Shown here: in pieces, positions 26,295 to 34,171 of the stretch
Numbering within the stretch: position 1 is the stretch's first letter
Layout of the letters: every line of letters starts with the position of its first letter
Source of the DNA: Gammaproteobacteria bacterium HGW-Gammaproteobacteria-15
GTDB taxonomy: Bacteria; Pseudomonadota; Gammaproteobacteria; Enterobacterales; Alteromonadaceae
Direction: 5' to 3'
NCBI GenBank assembly: GCA_002840125.1
Contig: PGZF01000001.1
Coordinates: 1,121,237-1,185,236, forward strand
Length of the DNA stretch: 64,000 nt
Position numbers and translations under genes: made by a program
Notes under the pieces: generated by a model
Database searches by the model: none
The model's input: only the letters and a program-made list of their open reading frames with translations
Told to the model about the DNA's origin: nothing

Positions 26295-26897
26295 ATGTCT
26301 GATGCAATTTTTACATTAAATGCAGAAGTCCGTACTGACGCGGGGAAAGGTGCGAGCCGCCGCCTGCGTCACGAAGACAAAGTACCAGCTATCATTTACG
26401 GTGGTAGCAAAGCACCGGTTTCTATCACTTTAGAGCATTCTAAACTGTTAAAAGCTCAAAGCTTTGAAGCGTTTTACTCTCACATTCTGACTATTAAAGT
26501 TGGCAAAGAAGATGTAAAAGCTATCGTTAAAGCTATGCAACGTCACCCGTTCAAGCCAAAAATCATGCACGTTGACTTCCAACGCGTTGAAGCTGGCCAC
26601 GAGCTGAACACTGTTGTTCCTGTTCACTTCGTTAACGAAGAAGCTGCAATCAAAAAAGGTGGCGTAGTAGTACACGCTGCAAACGAAATCGAAATCTCTT
26701 GTCTGCCTAAAGACTTACCAGAGTTTATCGAAGTTGACATGAGCAATGTTGAAGTAGGTGCTCACCTGCACTTATCTGATCTGAAAGCACCTAAAGGTGT
26801 TACTTTCGTTCAGTTAGCGAAAGGTCACGACTTAGCTGTTGTTTCTGTGAACAAACCAGCTGGTAAAGCTGCTGACGAAGAAACTGCCGCAGAGTAA
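26295..26897 (+). CDS. rplY: Ribosomal protein L25/general stress protein Ctc
   Basis: Binds 5S rRNA in the large ribosomal subunit. At 200 residues it is the long Ctc form: N-terminal L25 domain (about 1-92, with [13 protein letters not shown] and VPAIIYGG) plus the C-terminal TL5 domain (about 98-185). Codon use is visibly more biased than in its neighbours (repeated GAA, AAA, CGT, GTT), as expected for a highly expressed gene. Start ATG 26295 has GGAG 6 nt upstream. Its stop overlaps the pth start by one base (TAATG). Confidence 0.96.
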   Translation: MSDAIFTLNAEVRTDAGKGASRRLRHEDKVPAIIYGGSKAPVSITLEHSKLLKAQSFEAFYSHILTIKVGKEDVKAIVKAMQRHPFKPKIMHVDFQRVEAGHELNTVVPVHFVNEEAAIKKGGVVVHAANEIEISCLPKDLPEFIEVDMSNVEVGAHLHLSDLKAPKGVTFVQLAKGHDLAVVSVNKPAGKAADEETAAE

Positions 26898-27499
26898 TGT
26901 CTGGCAGCGTTCAGTCAACAGTTCAGTTGATTGTGGGCCTGGGGAATCCGGGCCCGGAATACAGCCAGACACGGCACAATGCCGGTGTCTGGTTTGTACA
27001 GCAGCTGGCCCACGCCTTTAATGTCAGCTTAAAGAACGAGCCGAAGTTTTTCGGTTATACCGGCAAGTTTGTTTGCGCCGGGCAAGAATTCAAGTTACTT
27101 ATTCCCTCTACTTATATGAATTTAAGCGGTAAAGCCGTGCTGGCTATGGCACAGTTTTACAAGCTGACACCCGAACAAATACTGGTAGCGCATGATGAAA
27201 TGGCACTGGAGCCGGGTGTGGCAAAATTTAAACTCGGTGGTGGCCATGCCGGTCATAACGGCCTGCGCGATATTATGGCGCGCCTTGGCAACAACCCGAA
27301 TTTCTACCGGCTACGGCTTGGCATTGGCCATCCGGGCCATAAAGATCAGGTAACCGGCTATGTATTGGGCAAGGCCCCGGCCAGTGAACAAAACCTGATT
27401 GAACAAAGTATTGATGAGGCAACACGTTGCTTTGACATTCTGGCCCGCGATGGCCTGGTTAAAGCACAAAACCGCCTGCACAGTTTCAAAGCCGGCTAA
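26897..27499 (+). CDS. pth: Peptidyl-tRNA hydrolase
   Basis: Releases tRNA from prematurely dropped peptidyl-tRNA. Catalytic and binding residues are visible: [20 protein letters not shown] with the catalytic His, [23 protein letters not shown] with the Asp, and [13 protein letters not shown]. Length 200 is normal. It overlaps rplY by one base and is followed after 42 bp by ychF, an order widely conserved. Confidence 0.96.
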   Translation: MSGSVQSTVQLIVGLGNPGPEYSQTRHNAGVWFVQQLAHAFNVSLKNEPKFFGYTGKFVCAGQEFKLLIPSTYMNLSGKAVLAMAQFYKLTPEQILVAHDEMALEPGVAKFKLGGGHAGHNGLRDIMARLGNNPNFYRLRLGIGHPGHKDQVTGYVLGKAPASEQNLIEQSIDEATRCFDILARDGLVKAQNRLHSFKAG

Positions 27500-27541
27500 A
27501 CAGCAGGCGCCGTTAATTACAGCACGTAAAGGATACTAGTT

Positions 27542-28633
27542 ATGGGTTTCAAATGTGGCATCGTCGGCTTACCTAATGTAGGCAAATCCACCCTGTTTAA
27601 TGCGTTAACCAAAGCAGGGATTGAAGCGGCCAACTTTCCGTTCTGTACTATTGAACCCAATACCGGCGTAGTGCCGGTGCCTGATTTACGCCTGGATAAA
27701 CTGGCGCAAATTGTTAACCCACAGCGCGTACTGCCAACCACCATGGAGTTTGTTGATATCGCCGGTTTGGTAAAGGGCGCCTCTAAAGGTGAAGGCCTTG
27801 GCAATAAATTTCTGGCAAATATCCGCGAAACAGATGCCATCGGCCATGTTGTGCGCTGTTTTGACGATGAAAATATTATTCACGTAGCAGGTAAAATTGA
27901 CCCGGCTGACGATATCGACACCATTAATATGGAGTTGGTGCTGTCTGATATGGACAGCACAGAGCGTGCTATGTTGCGCGTTAGCAAAAAAGCCAAAGGC
28001 GGCGATAAAGATGCTAAAGCTGAAATGGCCGTGCTGGAAAAAGTAAAAGCGCATTTAGAGCAAGGCCATACTCTGCGCCAGTTACCGCTTGATAAAGAAG
28101 AAAAAGCTTTAATTGCTTACATGAACTTCTTAACTATTAAGCCCACCATGTACATTGCCAACGTAATGGACGACGGCTTTGAGAATAACCCGTACTTAGA
28201 CATAGTACAGGCTATTGCCGACAAAGAAGGGGCTATAGTTGTGCCGGTGTGCGCGGCGATAGAATCAGAAATTGCCGAACTGGACGACGACGAGAAAGCC
28301 GAGTTTATGGCCGATATGGGCTTAGAAGAGCCAGGCTTAAACCGGGTGATCCGCGGTGGTTATTCGCTACTTAACCTGCACACCTATTTCACTGCCGGTG
28401 TTAAAGAAGTACGCGCCTGGACAGTAGCCGTAGGCGCCACAGCACCGCAAGCCGCTGGCGTTATTCACACCGACTTTGAAAAAGGCTTTATCCGCGCTGA
28501 AGTTATTGCCTATAACGACTTTGTGCAGTTTAACGGCGAAGCCGGAGCCAAAGAAGCTGGCAAATGGCGCTTAGAAGGCAAAGACTACATTGTAAAAGAT
28601 GGCGATGTAATGCATTTCCGTTTTAACGTCTAA
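27542..28633 (+). CDS. ychF: Redox-regulated ATPase YchF
   Basis: Obg-related P-loop protein that prefers ATP over GTP and binds ribosomes. G1 is [13 protein letters not shown]3 is [20 protein letters not shown], and the altered G4 (YIANVMDD in place of NKxD) accounts for ATP use; the C-terminal TGS-like domain ends [13 protein letters not shown]. At 363 residues it is full length. An intrinsic terminator follows. Confidence 0.97.
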   Translation: MGFKCGIVGLPNVGKSTLFNALTKAGIEAANFPFCTIEPNTGVVPVPDLRLDKLAQIVNPQRVLPTTMEFVDIAGLVKGASKGEGLGNKFLANIRETDAIGHVVRCFDDENIIHVAGKIDPADDIDTINMELVLSDMDSTERAMLRVSKKAKGGDKDAKAEMAVLEKVKAHLEQGHTLRQLPLDKEEKALIAYMNFLTIKPTMYIANVMDDGFENNPYLDIVQAIADKEGAIVVPVCAAIESEIAELDDDEKAEFMADMGLEEPGLNRVIRGGYSLLNLHTYFTAGVKEVRAWTVAVGATAPQAAGVIHTDFEKGFIRAEVIAYNDFVQFNGEAGAKEAGKWRLEGKDYIVKDGDVMHFRFNV

Positions 28634-28651
28634 CCAGATTTTAGCACCGGA

Positions 28652-28685
28652 AAAAGCCGTTGTTTGCCGACAACGGCTTTTTTAT
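28652..28685 (+). terminator. Intrinsic terminator after ychF
   Basis: A perfect 11-bp stem AAAGCCGTTGT/ACAACGGCTTT with a TTGCCG loop and a run of T, starting 18 bp after the ychF stop. Strong Rho-independent terminator ending the rplY-pth-ychF unit. Confidence 0.93.
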
Positions 28686-28759
28686 TGCTTGTGAAACCAG
28701 CGTTTTGCGTATTAATTCGGCAAACGAACCAACATTGATTTTTAAACGCAAAAAAACGG

Positions 28760-28788
28760 TTGACGCTATAGGGGCAGTTCTGGATAAT
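28760..28788 (+). promoter_or_regulatory. Sigma-70 promoter of the tRNA cluster
   Basis: TTGACG (28760-28765), a 17-bp spacer and GATAAT (28783-28788), followed by a GC-rich discriminator (GCGCC). Spacing and hexamers fit a strong sigma-70 promoter, and the GC-rich discriminator fits stringent control of stable RNA genes. It is about 30 bp upstream of tRNA-Met. Confidence 0.8.
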
Positions 28789-28818
28789 ACGCGCCACTTG
28801 CTTAGGTCAAGTTATAGT

Positions 28819-28895
28819 GGCTACATAGCTCAGCTGGTTAGAGCACAGCACTCATAATGCTGGGGTCGCAGGTTCGATTCCCGCTGTAGCCACCA
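28819..28895 (+). tRNA. tRNA-Met (CAT)
   Basis: A 77-nt cloverleaf with acceptor arms GGCTACA/TGTAGCC, T-loop GGTTCGATTCC and encoded CCA. The anticodon CAT is at 28853-28855. Its close match to elongator tRNA-Met and the standard first base pair argue against initiator tRNA. A CAT-anticodon tRNA-Ile2 reading is less likely given the overall similarity to elongator Met. Confidence 0.93.
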
Positions 28896-28914
28896 CTTAA
28901 CTTTACCTGTGCAT

Positions 28915-28999
28915 GCGGGGATGGCGGAATTGGTAGACGCACTGGATTTAGGTTCCAGCGCCGCGAGGTGTGAGAGTTCGAGTCTCTCTCTCCGCACCA
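28915..28999 (+). tRNA. tRNA-Leu (TAG)
   Basis: An 85-nt class II tRNA with a long variable arm (GCGCCGCGAGGTGT region), acceptor GCGGGGA/TCTCCGC, anticodon TAG at 28949-28951 and encoded CCA. It lies 19 bp after tRNA-Met, in the same transcript. Confidence 0.95.
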
Positions 29000-29029
29000 C
29001 TTTTAAAGTGGTTGCACACAAGTTTTTGC

Positions 29030-29104
29030 AGGGGCGTAGCCAAGCGGTAAGGCAGCGGGTTTTGATCCCGCCATGCGTTGGTTCGAATCCAGCCGCCCCT
29101 GCCA
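29030..29104 (+). tRNA. tRNA-Gln (TTG), copy 1
   Basis: A 75-nt tRNA with acceptor AGGGGCG/CGCCCCT, anticodon stem GCGGG/CCCGC, anticodon TTG at 29062-29064 and encoded CCA. It is identical to the copy 140 bp downstream. Confidence 0.95.
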
Positions 29105-29169
29105 TTAATTCAGTGAACGTAGTTTTCGTAAAATCCTGCCAAACGACGATCACACAACAGTGTTTCAGT

Positions 29170-29244
29170 AGGGGCGTAGCCAAGCGGTAAGGCAGCGGGT
29201 TTTGATCCCGCCATGCGTTGGTTCGAATCCAGCCGCCCCTGCCA
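29170..29244 (+). tRNA. tRNA-Gln (TTG), copy 2
   Basis: Identical in all 75 nt to the first tRNA-Gln; anticodon TTG at 29202-29204, CCA encoded. The 65-bp spacer between the copies is unrelated to the other spacers in the cluster. An intrinsic terminator follows 11 bp later, closing the tRNA operon. Confidence 0.95.
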
Positions 29245-29255
29245 TTAAACAGAAG

Positions 29256-29278
29256 AACCCAGCTTAGGCTGGGTTTTT
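29256..29278 (+). terminator. Intrinsic terminator of the tRNA operon
   Basis: AACCCAGC-TTAG-GCTGGGTT followed by T5. It lies 11 bp after the last tRNA-Gln, with an 8-bp stem. Clear Rho-independent terminator. Confidence 0.92.
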
Positions 29279-29338
29279 GCTTTTCTGGTTAAAGTTGTTT
29301 TGGTTTGGCTTAAATTTGCCGGTTACAACTTCTTTTGT

Positions 29339-29417
29339 GCTCGCCACAGCAACTCGTCCTTATGCCTACGGCAGGACTCAAACACTCTGTGGCTGCGCCA
29401 AAAGAGTTCTAACCTAC
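29339..29417. repeat. REP-like palindromic intergenic repeat, copy A
   Basis: GCCACAG (29343-29349) pairs with CTGTGGC (29387-29393), with an inner GTCCT/AGGAC pair. The framework GCTCG-CACAGCAACTCG...ACTCA-ACACTCTGTG-C, followed by a GTTC-AA-CT-C-CAT tail, recurs at 33743-33823 with a different central stem. Covarying arms (C-G to T-A) in the two copies suggest that the folded form matters. It lies between the tRNA terminator and the 3' end of ubiF. Confidence 0.65.
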
Positions 29418-29427
29418 ATTCAAAGTA

Positions 29428-30615
29428 TTATTCAGAACCAACTGCATAACGTGCTACCAGTGTTTTTAGCGTAGTACTGCGCGCCGCCACACTTAATGCA
29501 AACTGGCGCAGTTTACGCAGCGGCGTAATATCATTACCAAATACCTGATAAAAGCCATCCATCGCGCTCATCATTAATAAATTGGCTGGCTTACGTTTGC
29601 GCTGATAGCGTTGCAATAAAGCCACATTACCAATATCAGTGTTATGCCGTTGCGCATCAATAATCAGCTCTGTTAGCAGTTTAGCATCAGCAAAACCCAG
29701 GTTAACCCCCTGCCCCGCCAGCGGGTTAATGGTATGGGCGGCATCGCCTGCTAATGCCACACGGCCGGCGTAATAACGGTTAGCGTCCATCCGTGCCAAT
29801 GGGAACCAGGAGCTAGCGACTACTTCTACCGCACCAATTTGTGCCGGAAAAGCTTTGATAAGCTCCTGCGTTAACTGCGCAGGGCTAAGTGCAGCCAGCT
29901 GTTTTACCCTTGTGGCTTCGTCGTACCAGACTATTGAGCCCTGGTTACCCGGCAACGGTAAAAAGGCTTTTGGCCCGCCTGGCGTAAATTGCTGCCAGGT
30001 AACATCTTGTTGCGGGTAAGGTGTATTAACCAGAGCAACTAAACACGCCTGGCGGTATTGCCAACCATTGGTGCCAATACCGGCCAACTGGCGCAGTTGT
30101 GAGTTGCCACCATCTGCTGCAATGACCAGTTTACTTACTAGTGTTTCGCCGCTATCGAGCAGCAATGTCGCCCTGTCGGCATTTTGCTGCAATGCACTGA
30201 CAGATGCCGGGCAAAATAGCTGCACATTAGCGCCAAATTGCTGCCACAGCGCCAGTTGCAGCAGGTTATTCTCTACAATATGGCCCAAATGGCTGCGTTT
30301 AATATCTGCCGCGTTAAAGGTAACCATGCTGTGTGGCTGTTCAAACGCCTGTAAGCGCTGATAAGGGCACAGGCGCATCTGCGAAAGTGTCTGCCAGGCG
30401 CCAAGTTGGGTTAGCCAGGCTTCGCTGGCAAGGTTAATAGATGACACCCGCAAATCCGGCGCGCTGTCAGCGTTAAACTCGGGCGGTGGCTGCTTTTCTA
30501 TCAGGGCAACACGCATACCCGCCTGACTTAACGCCAATGCAATAGCGGCGCCTACCATGCCGCCGCCAACAATGCTGATGTCGATATTATGCTCAGACGC
30601 TGTATTAGTAGTCAT
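29428..30615 (-). CDS. ubiF: 3-demethoxyubiquinol 3-hydroxylase (FAD monooxygenase)
   Basis: Flavin monooxygenase of the UbiH/UbiF/VisC family. The FAD dinucleotide site is ISIVGGGMVGAAIALAL, the second motif VIAADGGNSQLRQLAGI and the third VALAGDAAHTINPLAGQGVNLGF. The segments PDLRVSSINLAS and WQQFTPGGPKAFLPL match UbiF rather than UbiH or UbiI, so it probably carries out the C6 hydroxylation late in ubiquinone synthesis. At 395 residues it is full length. Monocistronic on the minus strand. Confidence 0.9.
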   Translation of the reverse strand: MTTNTASEHNIDISIVGGGMVGAAIALALSQAGMRVALIEKQPPPEFNADSAPDLRVSSINLASEAWLTQLGAWQTLSQMRLCPYQRLQAFEQPHSMVTFNAADIKRSHLGHIVENNLLQLALWQQFGANVQLFCPASVSALQQNADRATLLLDSGETLVSKLVIAADGGNSQLRQLAGIGTNGWQYRQACLVALVNTPYPQQDVTWQQFTPGGPKAFLPLPGNQGSIVWYDEATRVKQLAALSPAQLTQELIKAFPAQIGAVEVVASSWFPLARMDANRYYAGRVALAGDAAHTINPLAGQGVNLGFADAKLLTELIIDAQRHNTDIGNVALLQRYQRKRKPANLLMMSAMDGFYQVFGNDITPLRKLRQFALSVAARSTTLKTLVARYAVGSE

Positions 30616-30759
30616 AGGTATTATTCACATTCTCTGTTAGCGGCATTGTACGCCAGAGCCGCGCAAAAACGAAAACTGCCATTTATTGTTGAATACTGAA
30701 AGTAAAATGGCTTAGGGCCTGTCTTTGTTAGTTCAAAATTCGGATAACAAGGACACTTT

Positions 30760-31389
30760 ATGAAACTTTATCTAAGTGCAGCTATAGCTTTATTGTTCAG
30801 CATCAAACTTATGGCCGCTACCATAGCCCCCTCTCCTGAACAGGTAACACCGTTGCTGAATGGTTTAACCATACCGGACGTCAGCTTAACAACAGCTGAT
30901 AATAACCCGGTACAACTTGTGGATCTGGTAAAACAAAAGCCCAGCGTACTGGTATTTTATCGCGGCGGCTGGTGCCCGTATTGCAATGCACAATTAGCTG
31001 CACTGCGCGATATTGAGCCACGGCTTAGTATGCTGGGTTATCAGCTGATTGCTATAACGCCGGATAGTACTGCGTCAATCAATAAGAGTTTAAAAGACAC
31101 CGGCGGCCAGCGGCTGAACTATACGCTGTTGTCTGATGCTAATTTTGCTGCCAGCAGCGCTTTTGGCCTGACGTATTATCTGGATGATAAAACCGCAGCA
31201 GCGTACAAAGGCAAACTTGGTAACCTGATCACCACTGAAACCGGCACTGAGAAAGTAGTACTGCCGGTGCCGGCAGTGTACATCGTTAACACTAAAGGCG
31301 AAGCGCTGTTTAACTATGTACATATTAACTATAAAACCCGGCTGGAAGGCGAACTGCTGTTAAAAGCAGCCGAGTTGGCGTTGCAGTAA
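30760..31389 (+). CDS. Secreted peroxiredoxin/thioredoxin-fold protein (AhpC/TSA)
   Basis: A 209-residue protein with a signal peptide (about 1-19, ending LMA-AT) and an AhpC/TSA thioredoxin fold. The active-site segment VLVFYRGGWCPYCNAQLAAL contains CxxC; the first Cys corresponds to the peroxidatic position. LPVPAVYIVNTKGEALFNYV is the usual end of the fold. Probably periplasmic, with a role in peroxide reduction or thiol exchange. ATG 30760 has AAGGA 6 nt upstream, and a terminator follows. Confidence 0.87.
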   Translation: MKLYLSAAIALLFSIKLMAATIAPSPEQVTPLLNGLTIPDVSLTTADNNPVQLVDLVKQKPSVLVFYRGGWCPYCNAQLAALRDIEPRLSMLGYQLIAITPDSTASINKSLKDTGGQRLNYTLLSDANFAASSAFGLTYYLDDKTAAAYKGKLGNLITTETGTEKVVLPVPAVYIVNTKGEALFNYVHINYKTRLEGELLLKAAELALQ

Positions 31390-31423
31390 AGCTGTCATTT
31401 TTCAGGTCGTCTCTCACCTGTTT

Positions 31424-31464
31424 ACAGCAGCAGACAAAGTAGTATTTTCTGCTGCTGTTTTTTT
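31424..31464 (+). terminator. Intrinsic terminator after the secreted peroxiredoxin gene
   Basis: CAGCAGCAG and CTGCTGCTG, separated by 15 nt, followed by seven T. The 9-bp stem and T-run make it a good terminator despite the long loop. Confidence 0.82.
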
Positions 31465-31573
31465 ATTAAAAAGCGTTGACGCAACGACAAAAATGCGGCA
31501 TTTTCGCGCCCTGTTTGGCAAGCGCCTTAACTGATGCTAGCCTGTTGGTTTTACCCTCTGTCGGAGATAACTG

Positions 31574-32470
31574 ATGCGTAATGTAACCGTTGCTGCAACT
31601 CAAATGATTGGCGGCTGGAATGTTGATGAAAACATCAAACGTGGCGAGCGTTTAGTGCGTGAAGCGGCCTCTCAGGGCGCCCAAATTATCCTGCTGCAGG
31701 AGTTATTTGAGCGCAATTATTTCTGCCAGAAACAAAAACCGGATTATTTAGCTTTTGCCACTACAGTAGCAGAGAACAAAGCCGTAGCGCATTTTACTAA
31801 AATCGCCAAAGAGCTAAACGTAGTACTGCCCATCAGTATTTACGAGCGCGCCGGTAACTGCCTTTATAACAGCGTGGTAATTATCGACGCCGACGGCGAA
31901 AACCTGGGCACTTACCGTAAAAGCCATATTCCGGATGGCCCGGGTTACAGCGAAAAATACTACTTCACGCCGGGCGATACCGGTTTTAAAGTGTTTGCCA
32001 CCAAGTACGCCAAAATCGGCGTGGGTATTTGCTGGGATCAATGGTTCCCCGAGTGCGCGCGCAGCATGGCATTAATGGGCGCAGAGCTGCTGTTTTACCC
32101 TACGGCAATCGGCAGCGAGCCGCACGATGCAACCATCAGCTCACGTGATCACTGGCAGCGCACACAGCAAGGCCATGCCGCTGCTAACTTAATGCCACTG
32201 ATTGCTTCTAACCGTATCGGTACCGAAACCGAAGGCGATTACCATATTACCTTCTACGGCAGCTCTTTTATTGCCGACGAAACCGGTGCCAAGGTACAGG
32301 AAGCTAACGAGACAGACGAAGCCGTGCTGGTGCATACCTTCGACTTAGACGCCGTTGCTGCTACCCGCCATGCCTGGGGCATTTTCCGTGACCGCCGTAT
32401 TGATATCTACGGTGCTGTTATGACCAAAGATGGCGAAACCAAACAACCTGTTAAACAAGGTGGTAACTAA
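31574..32470 (+). CDS. aguB: N-carbamoylputrescine amidase
   Basis: Nitrilase-superfamily enzyme converting N-carbamoylputrescine to putrescine, CO2 and ammonia. Catalytic residues are the Glu in LLQELFERNYFC, the Lys in TYRKSHIPDGPGYSEKYYF and the Cys in VGICWDQWFPE. The 298 residues and RIGTETEGDYHITFYGSSF match AguB closely. ATG 31574 has GGAG 7 nt upstream. The aguA gene starts on the base after its stop codon, so the two steps from agmatine to putrescine are co-expressed. Confidence 0.95.
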   Translation: MRNVTVAATQMIGGWNVDENIKRGERLVREAASQGAQIILLQELFERNYFCQKQKPDYLAFATTVAENKAVAHFTKIAKELNVVLPISIYERAGNCLYNSVVIIDADGENLGTYRKSHIPDGPGYSEKYYFTPGDTGFKVFATKYAKIGVGICWDQWFPECARSMALMGAELLFYPTAIGSEPHDATISSRDHWQRTQQGHAAANLMPLIASNRIGTETEGDYHITFYGSSFIADETGAKVQEANETDEAVLVHTFDLDAVAATRHAWGIFRDRRIDIYGAVMTKDGETKQPVKQGGN

Positions 32471-33583
32471 GTGGCCTTTACAACACTAAACAGCACGCCA
32501 CGCGCCGACGGTTTTAGCATGCCTGCCGAGTGGGCTGCGCATAAGCAAACCTGGATGGTATGGCCAGAGCGCACCGACAGCTGGCGTTTAGGTGCCAAGC
32601 CAGCACAGCAGGCCTTTGTGGCGGTAATTAAAGCTATTGCCGGGTTTGAGCCGGTAACCGTTGGCGTATCTGCTAACCAATACGCCAATGCGCTGGTACA
32701 GCTTACCGATGCCGGCACAAAATTTCCTATCCGCGTAGTTGAGATATCAAACAACGATGCCTGGTGTCGTGATACCGGGCCAACCTTTGTAACTAACGCT
32801 AACGGCGAAGTACGCGGTATTGACTGGACCTTTAACGCTTGGGGCGGTTTAAACGGTGGTTTGTACTTCCCGTGGGATAAAGACGATCAGGTGGCCAGCA
32901 AAGTGCTGGGTATAGAGCAACTACCGCGTTACCGCACCGAGGGCTTTGTGCTGGAAGGTGGCGCTATTCATGTTGATGGTGAAGGTACTCTGTTAACTAC
33001 GGCAGAGTGCTTATTAAACAGCAACCGTAACCCGCATTTAAGCCGTGAGCAGATAGAACAGCAGATGCGTGATTATCTGGGCATCGACAAAGTTCTGTGG
33101 TTAGAAGACGGTATCTTTAACGATGAAACCGACGGCCATATCGACAACATGGCCTGTTTTGTTAAACCCGGTGAAGTGGTGCTGGCCTGGACCGATGACG
33201 AAACCGATCCACAGTATGCCCGCAGCAAGGCAGCGTTGGATTATTTAGAAGCAGCAACCGATGCTAAAGGCCGCAAAATTAAAGTACATAAGTTACCGGT
33301 ACCAGCGCCTATTATCGCCAAAGCGGAAGAGTACGCCACGGTAGATGCCACCATGAGCGCCATTCCTCGCGAGGCTAATGCCCGCCTGGCTGGCTCTTAC
33401 ATTAACTTCTATTTGTGTAATGGCGGTTTAATACTGCCAACTTTTGATGACCCTAACGATAAAGTAGCGGCAGACATTTTGCAAAGCTTGTATCCGGCGC
33501 ATAAAGTAGTCACAGTGCCGGGCCGCGAGATTCTGCTTGGTGGTGGTAATATTCACTGTATTACCCAGCAACAGCCTCGCTAA
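32471..33583 (+). CDS. aguA: Agmatine deiminase
   Basis: Hydrolyses agmatine to N-carbamoylputrescine and ammonia; guanidine-modifying-enzyme fold. Signatures are [40 protein letters not shown] and [10 protein letters not shown], with the nucleophile Cys363 in [12 protein letters not shown]. The start is GTG 32471, immediately after the aguB TAA, giving 370 residues. With aguB it forms the agmatine route to putrescine. Arginine decarboxylase is not in this window. Confidence 0.95.
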   Translation: MAFTTLNSTPRADGFSMPAEWAAHKQTWMVWPERTDSWRLGAKPAQQAFVAVIKAIAGFEPVTVGVSANQYANALVQLTDAGTKFPIRVVEISNNDAWCRDTGPTFVTNANGEVRGIDWTFNAWGGLNGGLYFPWDKDDQVASKVLGIEQLPRYRTEGFVLEGGAIHVDGEGTLLTTAECLLNSNRNPHLSREQIEQQMRDYLGIDKVLWLEDGIFNDETDGHIDNMACFVKPGEVVLAWTDDETDPQYARSKAALDYLEAATDAKGRKIKVHKLPVPAPIIAKAEEYATVDATMSAIPREANARLAGSYINFYLCNGGLILPTFDDPNDKVAADILQSLYPAHKVVTVPGREILLGGGNIHCITQQQPR

Positions 33584-33619
33584 CTCAATTACTCTGCTGA
33601 CGTGAATAGCAGATGCGAA

Positions 33620-33675
33620 GCAGTCTTTTCTTCGATCGTTGAACGCCCGGACGGCGTGTCGAAGAAAAGATCTGC
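33620..33675. other. Long hairpin downstream of aguA
   Basis: GCAG-T-CTTTTCTTCGA (33620-33635) pairs with TCGAAGAAAAG-AT-CTGC (33659-33675): 15 base pairs with one bulge and a 23-nt loop. There is no T-run. It may be a 3'-end stabilising structure or the arms of a small non-autonomous element. A REP-like repeat follows at 33743, so the gap 33584-33848 holds no gene but two structured elements. Confidence 0.5.
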
Positions 33676-33742
33676 GTAGTAACTGCGGTATCGCTGAGCT
33701 GGTTCATTTAGCAAGCAAGCTCCGATTGCAACACCCGCCCCG

Positions 33743-33823
33743 GCTCGTCACAGCAACTCGCGAGTGTTAACACACTCACTCAGACACTCTGTGACGACCG
33801 AAACGGGGTTCCAATCTGCGCAT
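33743..33823. repeat. REP-like palindromic intergenic repeat, copy B
   Basis: GTCACAG (33747-33753) pairs with CTGTGAC (33789-33795) and the inner GAGTG (33762-33766) pairs with CACTC (33773-33777). It shares its framework with the element at 29339-29417, but both stems differ by compensating changes. It lies between aguA and ppiC. Confidence 0.65.
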
Positions 33824-33848
33824 AGCCAACTCTATAGAGGATTCATAA

Positions 33849-34124
33849 ATGTCCAAAGCCTGTGCCTTACATATACTGGTAAAAACCCGTGAAGAAGCGG
33901 AGAAACTCAAACAGCAACTGGCCAAAGGCGCCGACTTTGGCAAGCTGGCTAAACAACATTCGTTATGTCCGTCTGGTAAAAAAGGCGGCGATTTAGGTGA
34001 GTTCCGTAAAGGCCAGATGGTAAAAGCTTTTGACGATGTGGTATTTAACAAGCCAGTACTGGAAGTACATGGCCCGGTAAAAACCCAGTTTGGTTATCAT
34101 CTGATAAAAACCCTTTACCGCTGA
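33849..34124 (+). CDS. ppiC: Parvulin-type peptidyl-prolyl isomerase
   Basis: A 91-residue single-domain parvulin of the PpiC class. The active-site pattern [38 protein letters not shown] and [12 protein letters not shown] contains both conserved histidines and the Cys of the catalytic tetrad. No signal peptide, so cytosolic. ATG 33849 has GAGGA about 7 nt upstream. Confidence 0.95.
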   Translation: MSKACALHILVKTREEAEKLKQQLAKGADFGKLAKQHSLCPSGKKGGDLGEFRKGQMVKAFDDVVFNKPVLEVHGPVKTQFGYHLIKTLYR

Positions 34125-34159
34125 CAGTGATCACGGTTGTAATCCGTCAGCGGGTTTTA
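34119..34159 (+). terminator. Terminator after ppiC
   Basis: CCGCTGAC (overlapping the ppiC stop codon) pairs with GTCAGCGG, followed by GTTTTAA. The 8-bp stem with a 20-nt loop and four T is a moderate terminator between ppiC and the convergent LTA-synthase-like gene. Confidence 0.6.
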
Positions 34160-34171
34160 AGCAATATACGT

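Noticed and set aside
28830..29190. Protein frames across the tRNA cluster
   Set aside because: They lie over four clear tRNA genes; such frames are a common annotation artefact.
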